Of a stretch of 22,401 nt of DNA, positions 5,135 to 13,910 are shown in pieces. Location of the stretch: positions 1 to 22,401 of the IMG/VR virus record IMGVR_UViG_3300025137_000328. One strand, written 5' to 3'. Source of the stretch: a virus. Both the position numbers and the translations under genes were made by a program. How positions within the stretch are numbered: the first letter of the stretch is position 1; each line of letters starts with the position of its first letter. The notes beneath the pieces are model-generated. The model worked only from the letters and a program-made list of their open reading frames with translations, did no database searches and was not told the DNA's origin.

Positions 5135-7573
5135 TTAAATTGTACAAGCTTCGCACTCGCCGTCGTCGCTATTTACTTGATTTTCTGTTTTAAGTTCCAA
5201 TTCAACATCTTCACCATCGTCTGTCGATACTGTATCTTTGATACCAGCTGGTTGGACTTCCTCTTCCTCACCTTTAAAGTCATAGGTATTTTGATAATAA
5301 GCTGTTTTCCATCCTAGCTTGTATGCTGTCAACATATCGTTTGCCATTGTAGATAAAGGCACCTCATTTTTTTCAAAGTGTAAAGGATTGTAACTCCAAT
5401 TGCCTGATATAGCTTGATCAAAATATTTCTGCATCATTGCAACAACATTAATATAACCATCATTGTTTGGCATATCCCAAAGCAAAGTATATTGATTTTT
5501 TAATTTTGGAAAACCGGGTACTATTTGTTTTAATGGACCTTTTTTTGATTTTTTAATTGATAACAATGCTCTAGGTGGTTCAATGCCGTTAGTTGCATTA
5601 CTTACAACAGATGAACTTTCACTTGGCATCTGTGCTGATAGTGTGCTGTGTCTTAGTCCGTATTTGGCAATGTCTTTCCTTAGACTTTCCCAAGCCATTC
5701 GTTGTTTGTGTGCGACAACTTTGTCTACATCTTTTTTGTAGTGATCAATTGGCAATAAACCATCTGCGTATTTTGTTCTTTCAAAACCATCACACTTGCC
5801 TTTTTCTTTTGCAAGGTCATTGCTTGATCGTAATAGATAAAACTGAAAAGCTTCACTTAATCTATCTACACTTTCCCAAGCACCTTTATCAGAATACTTC
5901 CAACCTTGCTTTGCAAGATAGTGTGCTAGTCCAATATAACCAACACCTAACGATCTTCTTTTCTTTGTGCTTACCTCTGCCGCTTTGACCGGATAATCTT
6001 GATAGTCAATTATGTTGTCTAAAGCTCTCACACTTAGATCACATAAATTTTGTAGCTCTTCCAAGTTGCTTAATGTTCCAACATTTATTGCTGAAAGGAT
6101 ACATAATGCAATTTCACCTTCTTCATCATCTATGTGTTGTATTGGTGTTGTAGGCAATGTAATTTCTTGACATAAATTTGACATAGATACTTTGTCCTTA
6201 AAACTTGAATGGGTATTACAGTGATCAATATTCATGATATAGATACGTCCTGTTTCTGCTCTTTCTTTTAACATATCTGAAAATAAGTTTTGAGCCTTTA
6301 CTTTCTTTTTAGGAATAGTATTATCTTTTTCATACTTCTCATATAGTTTGTCAAATTTATCTGTACCAAATGCTTCATAAAGTCCAGGTGCCATGTGTGG
6401 AGAAAACAAAGTGATATCTGTGTCTTCTATAAATCTTTCATAAAATAATTTTGAAATTTGTATTGAGTAATCCATTCTTCTTACTCTGTTGTCTTCTGTA
6501 CCTTTGTTATTTTTTAAAACCAAGATATCTTCAATCTCTGTGTGCCATATTGGAAAGTGAACAGTTGCATTTCCTCCACGGACTCCGTTTTGTGTGCAAC
6601 ATCTTACAGTTGACTCAAACTTTTTAAGGAACGGAATAACTCCTGTGTGTTGAACTTCTCCGCCTCTTATCTTAGAATTGATTCCGCGAATTCTACCAGC
6701 ATTGATACCAATACCTGCACGCCTTGCCACATATAAACCAATGGCCATATCACTAGAAAAAATACTAGACAAAGTGTCGTCACTATCAACCAATACGCAA
6801 CTTGCAAACTGACGTATTGGAGTACGTACACCAGACATGACAGGGGTTGGAATATTAATTTTGTGTTGTGAAATTGCATCATAATATCTCCTTACATAGT
6901 TTAATCTTGTTTTTTCTGGATAGTCAGCAAACAATGTTGCCGCAATCATCATGTACATATCTTGAGGAGTTTCGTATAACTGCCCTGTTGATCTATCTTG
7001 TACAAGATATTTGTCTACTACCTGTCTTAATCCTGCATAGGTAAACTTTAAATCTCTATCTCTTTTAATCCAGGTGTTACACTTTTTTATTTCTGTTTTA
7101 GAATACTTGTCTACTATACCTTTATCATACACTCCTAGTCTAACATTTCTTAAAATTAACTTTAGCAGTGGCATATATTCATATTGCCCATGTGCTTCTT
7201 TTCTTACATCATAAGAAAGCAGTCTTGCCGCGGCAAACTGATAGTTAGGATTTTCTAAAGTGATTAGATCATTTGCTGAACGAACTAAAACGTTTTGGAT
7301 ATCTTTTGTTGTTATGCCATCGTAGAATTGAATGTTGGCATTCATTTCAATTAGTGAAGCAGATACACCAGCGAGTCCATCACAGGCTTCCTCTACTACA
7401 AAATGAATTTTGTTAATGTCTAATAATTCTTTTTTGCCATCTCTTTTTTGAACTTGAATCGAAGATGTGTTCAATGATGGCATAATATTTTTATTAGTTC
7501 CGTTGATTTTTGTTTTTGATAAAGCTATATTTATCGGATTTTTTAGTTTAGAGTTTAAAAGGATCTCTGACAT
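5135..7573 (-). CDS. nrdA: class Ia ribonucleotide reductase, alpha (catalytic) subunit
   Basis: The 812-aa protein has an N-terminal extension of about 38 residues, then an ATP-cone (about 38-130, VQKRDGKKELLDINKIHFVV), which binds ATP/dATP and implies overall allosteric control. The ten-stranded catalytic barrel follows. Active-site residues are C259 (ASCVLVDSDD) and C491 (LCILSAINVGT), the redox pair, and N466, C468 and E470 (SNLCQEITLP) with the thiyl-radical cysteine C468. Radical-transfer tyrosines are Y759-Y760 (TAYYQNT). The flexible tail ends CEACTI with the reducing pair C807/C810, so reduction by thioredoxin or glutaredoxin is expected. Together with NrdB it converts ribonucleotides to deoxyribonucleotides. 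It is first in a two-gene operon with a sigma70-like promoter at 7617-7645. Keeping the ATP-cone is worth noting, since some viral RNRs lose it. Confidence 0.97.
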   Translation of the reverse strand: MSEILLNSKLKNPINIALSKTKINGTNKNIMPSLNTSSIQVQKRDGKKELLDINKIHFVVEEACDGLAGVSASLIEMNANIQFYDGITTKDIQNVLVRSANDLITLENPNYQFAAARLLSYDVRKEAHGQYEYMPLLKLILRNVRLGVYDKGIVDKYSKTEIKKCNTWIKRDRDLKFTYAGLRQVVDKYLVQDRSTGQLYETPQDMYMMIAATLFADYPEKTRLNYVRRYYDAISQHKINIPTPVMSGVRTPIRQFASCVLVDSDDTLSSIFSSDMAIGLYVARRAGIGINAGRIRGINSKIRGGEVQHTGVIPFLKKFESTVRCCTQNGVRGGNATVHFPIWHTEIEDILVLKNNKGTEDNRVRRMDYSIQISKLFYERFIEDTDITLFSPHMAPGLYEAFGTDKFDKLYEKYEKDNTIPKKKVKAQNLFSDMLKERAETGRIYIMNIDHCNTHSSFKDKVSMSNLCQEITLPTTPIQHIDDEEGEIALCILSAINVGTLSNLEELQNLCDLSVRALDNIIDYQDYPVKAAEVSTKKRRSLGVGYIGLAHYLAKQGWKYSDKGAWESVDRLSEAFQFYLLRSSNDLAKEKGKCDGFERTKYADGLLPIDHYKKDVDKVVAHKQRMAWESLRKDIAKYGLRHSTLSAQMPSESSSVVSNATNGIEPPRALLSIKKSKKGPLKQIVPGFPKLKNQYTLLWDMPNNDGYINVVAMMQKYFDQAISGNWSYNPLHFEKNEVPLSTMANDMLTAYKLGWKTAYYQNTYDFKGEEEEVQPAGIKDTVSTDDGEDVELELKTENQVNSDDGECEACTI

Positions 7574-7603
7574 TTTATAATTTTCTATGTTCGTATTAGG
7601 TTG

Positions 7604-7645
7604 TTAATAAAGTGCTATTATAAAACAAAAAGAGTTTTTTGTCTA
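7604..7645 (-). promoter_or_regulatory. nrdAB promoter, including shared motif (copy 3)
   Basis: On the minus strand TAGACA (7640-7645), exactly 17 bases and TATAAT (7617-7622) form a sigma70-type promoter, followed by AGCACTTTATTAA. The block 7604-7623 (TTATAATAGCACTTTATTAA) matches the motifs at 1283-1302 and 3970-3989. The start would be near 7610, giving a leader of about 37 bases before the nrdA ATG at 7573. Confidence 0.65.
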
Positions 7646-7685
7646 TAAAAGAAATATTGGTATATTATGATTTTACAACTGACGG

Positions 7686-9305
7686 TTAAACCAATTGTGT
7701 GGATTCAACGTCCATGGTAACGTCTGATGTTGAATTTGTTGTGGTAAATTTTACTATAACGCTTTTATCTGTTGCTGTTGAATCTTCTCTATCAATCACT
7801 GCAGAAAGAGTAACACCTACTGTGGTGCTGTTTTCAATAAAGTCGTCATGGTAAGCAACTGTACTAGCATTCACACTGATACAAAACTGTCCTGTTCTTA
7901 ACAATGCTCCTCTTTCCATTTTATAATTTAGAACAATACTTTTGCCTAAAGTTCCTGAACCAACAGGAAATTCAATAGTAGTGGTGGCCGCCGGTCCTGT
8001 GTTGTTTGCTAGTGTAACCTGTTTAACTGAATTGGTAAGTCTTCCTATTCCTTGAACCTCTGGAGCCATGTTTAGTTCAGTACTGCCATCTGCTCTTCTT
8101 AATTCTGTTCTTTCAAAAAAGTCTAAATGCGATGCACATTCATCATTGTTATATTGAATGACTGGCACTTCTCTAATTGATCCAACGCCTTCAAAGTTGT
8201 TTGCAACTGTTTGTGCGTACCAATTAGCACTTGAAATAATATTCCGAGGACCTGTGCCTGCGTCTGCTCCGGCTGTTGGTGCAACTAAAATTGCTTGTTG
8301 TCCAATAGTACTCCAACTGCTTGAATTAAATTGCACATCTCTTGGTCCATTAGAAAGACCTGCTGTTGATCCATCCATTTCTGCTCCAATTAACGCACCA
8401 TAATAGCCTGTGTTAAAATCACAGTTTGTAAATCTTACATTTAATACATCTTGAGACATATCAACTAGTCTTGCAAATTTAGTTAACACACAAGATTCAA
8501 AATATATTTTGTTACAAGTGTTTGTGCTTGTTGATAAAGTTGTAACTCCTTTAGAATTAACTGCATCAGAGCCTCCAGCGGCATAAGAACCTTTTATTTC
8601 TACCCTATGAAATTTTATATTAGTTGCTTGTTCTATTTCAACTCCTGCATATGCAACTGAATTATAAATTGTTAAATCTTCAAATGTAATATTTTGTGGA
8701 ATAGTTGCTGAACTGTTACCAATGTTGCTATCTATATTTTTTTCATCGTCTTGGAATGTTATCACAGCATTGTTACCTGAATTCATAATCACTGTTTTGT
8801 TCATTCCTTCTCCCCGTAATGTTGCAAATGGAGGAACTTTTAAACTTGCATTTATTCTATAATCACCTGCAGGAAAAAATAATACTCTTCTTGCACGTTC
8901 GTCATCTTTATCTGTATCACAATATAATTCATCTAAAGCTCTTTGAATAGCTGTAACATCATTTGTAGATCCATCACCCAACGCACCAAAATCTTTTACA
9001 GAAACAAAGTCGTCTATTTTGGTTTGTAATGTTCTTGTAAAATTTCCTGAGGCTCCTGTAACAACAGTAGTTGATGCTCCTAGATATCCTTTGTACACAT
9101 AACTTAAAGCAGTTGATACACTAGATGAGCCCGATGTAAGAATTTCTGTGTTGCCCACTGCTGGTGCACCATCTGATACTTTGCCGTTACCTATGTATAG
9201 TTTTTGATCGTCAACAACCCAACCTAATTCTCCAGCCGCTAATTGAGGCAGGTCAGTTGCTAGACCTCTTCGATGTTGAATACGTGATATTTGTACGACT
9301 GCCAT
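7686..9305 (-). CDS. tail spike/fibre: Mtd-like N-terminus and pectate-lyase-like beta-helix
   Basis: In this 539-aa protein, residues 3-45 (ISRIQHRRGLATDLPQLAAGELGWV...KLYIGNG) match the N-terminal repeat typical of major-tropism-determinant and other phage receptor-binding proteins that attach to the virion. From about 101, VSVKDFGALGDGSTNDVTAIQRAL is the classic opening of the pectate-lyase superfamily (single-stranded right-handed beta-helix), followed by FFPAGDYRI and GEGMNKTVI, then coils through about 400. The C-terminal 130 residues look like a separate beta-rich trimerisation or receptor-binding domain. Tail spikes of this build bind and often cleave surface polysaccharide; whether this one is enzymatic cannot be told, as no conserved catalytic set is certain. 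A late-like box lies just upstream (9319-9326). Confidence 0.85.
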   Translation of the reverse strand: MAVVQISRIQHRRGLATDLPQLAAGELGWVVDDQKLYIGNGKVSDGAPAVGNTEILTSGSSSVSTALSYVYKGYLGASTTVVTGASGNFTRTLQTKIDDFVSVKDFGALGDGSTNDVTAIQRALDELYCDTDKDDERARRVLFFPAGDYRINASLKVPPFATLRGEGMNKTVIMNSGNNAVITFQDDEKNIDSNIGNSSATIPQNITFEDLTIYNSVAYAGVEIEQATNIKFHRVEIKGSYAAGGSDAVNSKGVTTLSTSTNTCNKIYFESCVLTKFARLVDMSQDVLNVRFTNCDFNTGYYGALIGAEMDGSTAGLSNGPRDVQFNSSSWSTIGQQAILVAPTAGADAGTGPRNIISSANWYAQTVANNFEGVGSIREVPVIQYNNDECASHLDFFERTELRRADGSTELNMAPEVQGIGRLTNSVKQVTLANNTGPAATTTIEFPVGSGTLGKSIVLNYKMERGALLRTGQFCISVNASTVAYHDDFIENSTTVGVTLSAVIDREDSTATDKSVIVKFTTTNSTSDVTMDVESTQLV

Positions 9306-9318
9306 AATAATTTAATGT

Positions 9319-9326
9319 TATTTATT
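9319..9326 (-). promoter_or_regulatory. late-like promoter box before the tail spike
   Basis: The minus strand reads AATAAATA within AATAAATAACATT, 13 bases before the spike ATG and overlapping the last codon of the upstream nuclease gene. The same 13-base string occurs at about 15905-15917. No Shine-Dalgarno site follows. Confidence 0.4.
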
Positions 9327-10029
9327 AAAGGACAGACTTGTAATATTGTTCTAATTTGGCATACCATTTGCCAACCCATTTATCGTAGTTTTCTATTTCA
9401 AATGATTGAAATTCGTTGTTTTGTGTGCATATAAACATACGGCCATTTTGTATTTTTGTACCGTACTGTTTATTGTGTGCTTCAGCATATGCAGTCAATT
9501 GTAGGTAGTAGTCTTCAACCCATTCTTTTTTCTTTAATCTACGTGACTGTTTGAAGTCACCTATAAATGGTTTTCCTTTGTAGATGCCAACTAAATCCGT
9601 AGTCCCTGCATAAAGTTCTGGATAGTATAGAGACACCTCAGATCCCCACACTTCACTAACATCTTTAAGTCCGTTATCTATAATAACATTTGCCATTGTA
9701 TGAGCTTTCTGTTGTATCAAATTTGATCCCGGAGTACGGTCATGGCCCTTAACGTGTTTTTCTAAACTGCGGTGCATAACTGTTCCAATATTTGCGGATT
9801 CTGTTGTAATCTGTTGAGCCTTTTGTTCGCCAATACGTTTTCTCCATGCATGAAGATGTGTCATATCCTTAGTTGCAGATAGTACCGTGGTCACACTAGG
9901 AACCTGTCTACCATCAGGAGTTTCGTAGTGTCTTTTTTTGTTTTTTAAAACTTTGGATAAATCTTGGTAAGGAAATTTGTCTAATAAAGCAATACCTTTG
10001 CTTTCAAAGACATTTTTAGGTATTTTCAT
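9325..10029 (-). CDS. PD-(D/E)XK superfamily nuclease (RecB/Cas4-like)
   Basis: The 234-aa protein carries the conserved order of the RecB-type nuclease fold: VPSVTTVLS near 43-51, GTVMH (82-86, with the family histidine H86), E131, D145 in GTTDLVG, the D158-x-K160 couple in FIGDFKQS, and the Q177-x-x-x-Y181 motif (QLTAYAEA). These make a complete metal-dependent nuclease active site. There is no CxnC iron-sulfur cluster of the Cas4 kind. T4-like marine phages often carry such a gene, annotated as exonuclease; it probably degrades or processes DNA in recombination or host genome breakdown. It starts 21 bases from the divergent radical SAM operon, so that operon's promoter must overlap this gene's 5' end. 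Confidence 0.85.
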   Translation of the reverse strand: MKIPKNVFESKGIALLDKFPYQDLSKVLKNKKRHYETPDGRQVPSVTTVLSATKDMTHLHAWRKRIGEQKAQQITTESANIGTVMHRSLEKHVKGHDRTPGSNLIQQKAHTMANVIIDNGLKDVSEVWGSEVSLYYPELYAGTTDLVGIYKGKPFIGDFKQSRRLKKKEWVEDYYLQLTAYAEAHNKQYGTKIQNGRMFICTQNNEFQSFEIENYDKWVGKWYAKLEQYYKSVL

Positions 10030-10030
10030 A

Positions 10031-10045
10031 TATGATAATTATACT
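10031..10045 (+). promoter_or_regulatory. weak candidate promoter of the radical SAM operon
   Basis: Two -10-like boxes, TATGAT (10031-10036) and TATACT (10040-10045), lie in the 21-base divergent gap. AAGACA (10007-10012) is 18 bases before the first, a poor -35. Either box would put the start within a few bases of the ATG at 10051, so the message would be near-leaderless. No Shine-Dalgarno site is present. Confidence 0.3.
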
Positions 10046-10050
10046 ACACA

Positions 10051-11058
10051 ATGGCTTATATCACAACTGATAATTTAACACACATAATGGCAGAGATGAC
10101 TGATTACTGTAATGCGGCCTGTCCTTTGTGTCAAAGATATGATTGGAATCTTAATTTGTCAGAAACAGTCAATAAGAATCACACAACTTTGCAGTTTGTA
10201 AAAGAGAGAATTGGTAATACCATTATAGCCCAACTTGATACATGGATGTGCCAAGGCACCTATGGTGATGCCACAATGAATCCTGAAACTGTTGAAATAT
10301 TTTTATATCTACGAGAAGTAAATCCAAACATTAGAATTGAAATGTGGAGTAATGGTGGAGCCAGAGATGCACAGTTTTGGCAGAGAATGGCCGAACTAAA
10401 AGTTAATGTAATTTTTGGTATTGATGGTTTAGAAGATACTAATCATTTATATAGAAGAAATGTTAAATGGTCTCATCTAATTAGAAATGTAAAAAGTTTT
10501 ATAGACAATGGTGGAAAAGCCACTTGGAGTTTCCTAATATTTAAACACAATCAACATCAAGTACAAGAGGCAACACAGTTATCAAAAGAAATAGGGTTTA
10601 CTCATTTTGAATCAAACTTTAGCGAACGTTGGCAAGACTTTAATAGTGCAGGTGAATATAGAGACATTGAAACAATTACAGTTGACGATTACAAACTTGA
10701 AAAGCCTGAACAACCTAAAGACTTTATAAAACATACAGGAGACGTTGTTCTAAGCAAAAATACAATGCACGAAGAAACAGATGATTTCTTAAGTAAAAAA
10801 ATACAATGTGATTCATGCTTACCAAGAAAGAAACAAATATATCTAAGAGCCAACGGTTATGTGAGTCCGTGTTGTTTTTTAGGAGATGTTGAAGTAAATG
10901 AACCTAAAAATATTATTAATGATTACAAACAAATTAATTTAAATTATACAAGCCTACAAGAAATATTAAATGGTGAATATTTCTTTGATCTTTATCAAGG
11001 TATAAATGGCAGTGAAAAAAGATTAAGAAGCTGTTATAATATGTGTGGAGTAAACTGA
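10051..11058 (+). CDS. radical SAM protein 1, with C-terminal SPASM/twitch-like Cys cluster
   Basis: In this 335-aa protein the radical SAM signature CxxxCxxC is C20, C24, C27 (TDYCNAACPLCQRY), binding the [4Fe-4S] cluster that cleaves S-adenosylmethionine to a 5'-deoxyadenosyl radical. A Gly-rich SAM-binding segment (MCQGTYGDATMNPE near 67-80) and IEMWSNG and FGIDGLEDTNHLYRR segments follow as in the TIM-barrel core. C-terminal cysteines C253, C256, C274, C275, C328 and C332 look like a SPASM/twitch auxiliary cluster domain, typical of peptide- and protein-modifying enzymes. It is the first of three coupled radical SAM genes; its TGA overlaps the next ATG. The substrate is unknown. The start at 10051 keeps the usual short lead before the motif, although no ribosome binding site is visible. 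Confidence 0.9.
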   Translation: MAYITTDNLTHIMAEMTDYCNAACPLCQRYDWNLNLSETVNKNHTTLQFVKERIGNTIIAQLDTWMCQGTYGDATMNPETVEIFLYLREVNPNIRIEMWSNGGARDAQFWQRMAELKVNVIFGIDGLEDTNHLYRRNVKWSHLIRNVKSFIDNGGKATWSFLIFKHNQHQVQEATQLSKEIGFTHFESNFSERWQDFNSAGEYRDIETITVDDYKLEKPEQPKDFIKHTGDVVLSKNTMHEETDDFLSKKIQCDSCLPRKKQIYLRANGYVSPCCFLGDVEVNEPKNIINDYKQINLNYTSLQEILNGEYFFDLYQGINGSEKRLRSCYNMCGVN

Positions 11059-12242
11059 TGCCAATTGAATGTAAACTTGTAAAGCTAGGATTAAATTTAG
11101 ACATGAGTGGTATGGTTCAACCTTGTAATGTCGCTACTAATGAAAGCATTTGTAAAAAAGAAAATGGTAGCAACTATAATTTATTGAACGATGACATACA
11201 AGAAATTTGGAATAGCAAAAGCAGAAAAAAAATAATTGAAGATCATAAAAATGATATCCGTACACCTTTGTGTAAAAATTGTTGGGAACCAGAAGAAGCT
11301 GGCATTAAAAGTCCTAGACAAATTTATAATGAAAAACTTGCTGATTTAGAAGTTTTAGAAAATCAACCTAGGATAATGATTGTCAAGCCTGGTAATCTTT
11401 GTAACAATGCTTGTAGAAGTTGTAATGCTCATACCAGTAGTATGTGGTACAAAGATGATCATAAACTTAATCATCAGGATAAAGATTTTAAAACATACTT
11501 AAAATTTTTCCATCCACATAAGTTTGCATACAAGGACAATAAATTGTTGGAACAAAGACTTGCCGAATGGGAAGATGGAATTGTTTTATGGGATATGTAT
11601 GGTGGTGAGCCAATGATAATACCTTTAAATTTTAAAATATTAGACCAAGCAGTTGTAAACAAAAATGCTAAAACCAAAGACTTTAATATACATTCTAATG
11701 GTATGATTTATAAAGATGATCTAATAAAAAAATTATCTAAATTTAAACACTCAAATTTTGCCATAAGCATAGATGCCACAGGCAAAAAAAATGACTATAT
11801 TAGATATGGAAGTAAATGGAATAACATAATCTCTAATTTAAAAAAGTATATTGAAGATGCTAAACAATATCCTAATGTGTGCTTAGAAGTTAGGATAACT
11901 TTAACACCTCTAAATTTATATCATTATGATGAAACAGTTGCATTTTTTAAAAGTATAAATGTAAGAGCTGTTGGTTTATGGTGTGACGACGAACCTTGGA
12001 ACGATGTAAGATACCTACCAACTAACATTAAACAAAAAGTAATCACTAAATGGAGAAAAACACAAGATAAAGATTGGTTAAAAGAAGTTAACAAATATGA
12101 AAAATGGCTTATGACAGAACCTAATGACTATAATGGTTTGCAAAATTCGTTTATTGAATTTAATAAAAAATTAGATAGTGTAAGAAACGAAAAATTTAAT
12201 GAAGTGTTTCCAGAATACTCAAAACTTTTTGAGGAAGTTTAA
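11058..12242 (+). CDS. radical SAM protein 2, N-terminal twitch type
   Basis: The ATG at 11058 overlaps the previous stop (TGATG) and is preferred over an in-frame GTG at 11043. The 394-aa product has an inverted arrangement: an auxiliary-cluster region comes first (C23, C32, C72, C75; LNLDMSGMVQPCN and LCKNCWEPEEAG), then the radical SAM core with C115, C119, C122 (GNLCNNACRSCNAH) and the GGEP SAM-binding motif (182-185, WDMYGGEPMIIPL). FNIHSNG and FAISIDATGKKNDYIRYGSKW complete the barrel. This matches the family of radical SAM proteins with an N-terminal twitch domain. Those enzymes are of unknown function; related SPASM/twitch proteins modify peptides. The reaction here cannot be told from sequence. 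The gene is locked between the other two by one-base stop/start overlaps. Confidence 0.9.
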   Translation: MPIECKLVKLGLNLDMSGMVQPCNVATNESICKKENGSNYNLLNDDIQEIWNSKSRKKIIEDHKNDIRTPLCKNCWEPEEAGIKSPRQIYNEKLADLEVLENQPRIMIVKPGNLCNNACRSCNAHTSSMWYKDDHKLNHQDKDFKTYLKFFHPHKFAYKDNKLLEQRLAEWEDGIVLWDMYGGEPMIIPLNFKILDQAVVNKNAKTKDFNIHSNGMIYKDDLIKKLSKFKHSNFAISIDATGKKNDYIRYGSKWNNIISNLKKYIEDAKQYPNVCLEVRITLTPLNLYHYDETVAFFKSINVRAVGLWCDDEPWNDVRYLPTNIKQKVITKWRKTQDKDWLKEVNKYEKWLMTEPNDYNGLQNSFIEFNKKLDSVRNEKFNEVFPEYSKLFEEV

Positions 12243-13549
12243 TGGGAATTAGTAAACAACCACCAAAATTATTTCCTTTAGCAAACAAAGGAGTGGCGTG
12301 TCAATTAAAGTGGACACACTCAACAGTGTACCTCACAGATGGAGTATCTGCCAGCTGTCACAAGGCGGGCTTTGGCAAGTACGACACAAAAGGTGATGTG
12401 CTAAACTTTCATAACATCCCCAACAAGCTAGAAGATAGAAGAAAAATGTTGAAAGGTCAATGGCCAGGTAATGGATGTGAACACTGTAAACACATCGAAG
12501 AAGCCGGAGGCAAGTCAGATAGACAGATACACTTAAAATTGGAAAACACCACAGCTCCACCAGAACTTGATACTGATTTAGAAGCTGTTGATGTAACGCC
12601 AAGACAGCTTGAAGTATACTGGGGCAACACCTGTAATCAAAAATGTATATACTGTGCGGCTCATTACAGCAGTCAGATACACCAAGAAGAAAAACGTTTT
12701 GGTAGATTTAACAAAGATGGAGTAGTGCTTGATTATGATCATTTTAAAGTAAATCCAAACATAGAACGTGATACTGAATTATTATTCAAATGGTTTGATA
12801 AAAACATACACAAATTACATAAGCTCTTTATATTGGGCGGTGAGCCTTTTTTACAAAAAGAAACTTTTCGAATGATTGAATACCTAGAAAAAAGAGACTT
12901 ACCTGATTTGACTTTAGTATTTTTCAGTAATCATAATGTTGAACATGAAAGATTTAAAAATTGGGTTGGGAGATTAGATAAACTTGTGAAGTCGGGTAGA
13001 TTGGACAAATTACAAATTACTGGTTCGTGTGATGCTTGGAACCAAGAAGGAGAATATGTAAGGACAGGACTTGATTTAAAATTGTTTCAAAAGAACTTTG
13101 AATATGTGTTATACAACACAGATACTTTACAACAAATTAATTCAGCTTTAACAGCCACAGCAGTTCCAGGAATGCCAGCAATGGTCAAACTGATAAATCA
13201 TTGGAGCAAGACAAGGCCAGTGTATTGGTCAATGACCAAAGCGGCAAACAGAAATGACGGACATCGTGCCTATCTGTATCCAGGAATATTTGGTGGTGCA
13301 GTAAACAATTGGGGACTACAAGAAGCAGTAGATTTATTTGATGTAACTGTAAATGGACATCCTGATAGTGTTAAAGTTTTACATAAAGAATTTATGCAAG
13401 GCAATATAAAAGAATTTGATTCGGTTGACCCAGATTTAATAAGACAAAAACAATTAAAAATTTATTTGAAAGAATTGGATAGAAGGCGTAATACTGATTA
13501 CACAAAAATATATCCAGATACTATTGCTAAATTTTTAGATAAAGTTTAA
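12242..13549 (+). CDS. radical SAM protein 3, N-terminal twitch type
   Basis: The start overlaps the previous stop by one base (TAATG). The 435-aa protein has the same order as its neighbour: N-terminal cysteines C20, C39, C79, C82 (CEHCKHIEEAGGKSDRQ, close to the CKNCWEPEEAGIKSPRQ of protein 2), then C131, C135, C138 (GNTCNQKCIYCAAHYSS) and GGEP at 199-202 (LFILGGEPFLQ). The radical SAM core and one auxiliary [Fe-S] site are therefore both predicted. A clear core-level resemblance to protein 2 suggests duplication followed by strong divergence. The role is presumably consecutive or joint modification of one substrate with proteins 1 and 2. The gene ends exactly against the stop of a convergent minus-strand gene, with no terminator between. 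Confidence 0.9.
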   Translation: MGISKQPPKLFPLANKGVACQLKWTHSTVYLTDGVSASCHKAGFGKYDTKGDVLNFHNIPNKLEDRRKMLKGQWPGNGCEHCKHIEEAGGKSDRQIHLKLENTTAPPELDTDLEAVDVTPRQLEVYWGNTCNQKCIYCAAHYSSQIHQEEKRFGRFNKDGVVLDYDHFKVNPNIERDTELLFKWFDKNIHKLHKLFILGGEPFLQKETFRMIEYLEKRDLPDLTLVFFSNHNVEHERFKNWVGRLDKLVKSGRLDKLQITGSCDAWNQEGEYVRTGLDLKLFQKNFEYVLYNTDTLQQINSALTATAVPGMPAMVKLINHWSKTRPVYWSMTKAANRNDGHRAYLYPGIFGGAVNNWGLQEAVDLFDVTVNGHPDSVKVLHKEFMQGNIKEFDSVDPDLIRQKQLKIYLKELDRRRNTDYTKIYPDTIAKFLDKV

Positions 13550-13906
13550 TTATTTTCTTTTATTCATGGCTGACTTGGCCATTTTCTTAACTACGTCTGT
13601 AGAACCTTGATTATCAAAATCCATTGCTGGATCTTTTTCAGCCTGCTTTTCTGTCTTTAAAACAATTTTTTCTTGATCAAAATCATCAACAACATTTTTT
13701 AGTGTTTCGCTTTTGTTAAAAATTGTTTTGAAAAGATCATAATTGAAAGTAGGATATCCAGTATTTTTCATTAGTTGATCAAGAGCGTCAAAACTTATTT
13801 GTGCTGTTTGATCATCGTCATTAGCATCACCTCTCATATTCGTAAGGGTATTAACCAATGCTGATTCTAAATCTTTGTCTGTGGATTGAAATTCATTGAA
13901 TCTCAT
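13550..13906 (-). CDS. hypothetical protein, 118 aa
   Basis: This acidic N-terminal protein (MRFNEFQSTDKDLESALVN) has a DDDQTAQISFDALDQLMKN-type segment, a TGYPTFNYDLF motif near residue 50 and a basic tail (KKMAKSAMNKRK). The pattern of a helix followed by a small winged-helix-like unit and a hydrophilic tail resembles short conserved proteins of unknown role in marine T4-like phages, but I cannot name a family. It starts 4 bases after the stop of the 301-aa gene, with a GGGAAG about 9 bases before the ATG, so the two are probably one operon. It may be a virion or assembly component, by neighbourhood only. Confidence 0.6.
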   Translation of the reverse strand: MRFNEFQSTDKDLESALVNTLTNMRGDANDDDQTAQISFDALDQLMKNTGYPTFNYDLFKTIFNKSETLKNVVDDFDQEKIVLKTEKQAEKDPAMDFDNQGSTDVVKKMAKSAMNKRK

Positions 13907-13910
13907 AGAA

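Noticed and set aside
7686-9305. Diversity-generating retroelement linked to the Mtd-like spike
   Set aside because: Only the N-terminal attachment segment resembles Mtd; no reverse transcriptase, template repeat or C-type lectin variable region is seen.
11043-11057. GTG start for radical SAM protein 2
   Set aside because: The ATG at 11058 gives the classical stop/start overlap and avoids five extra residues.
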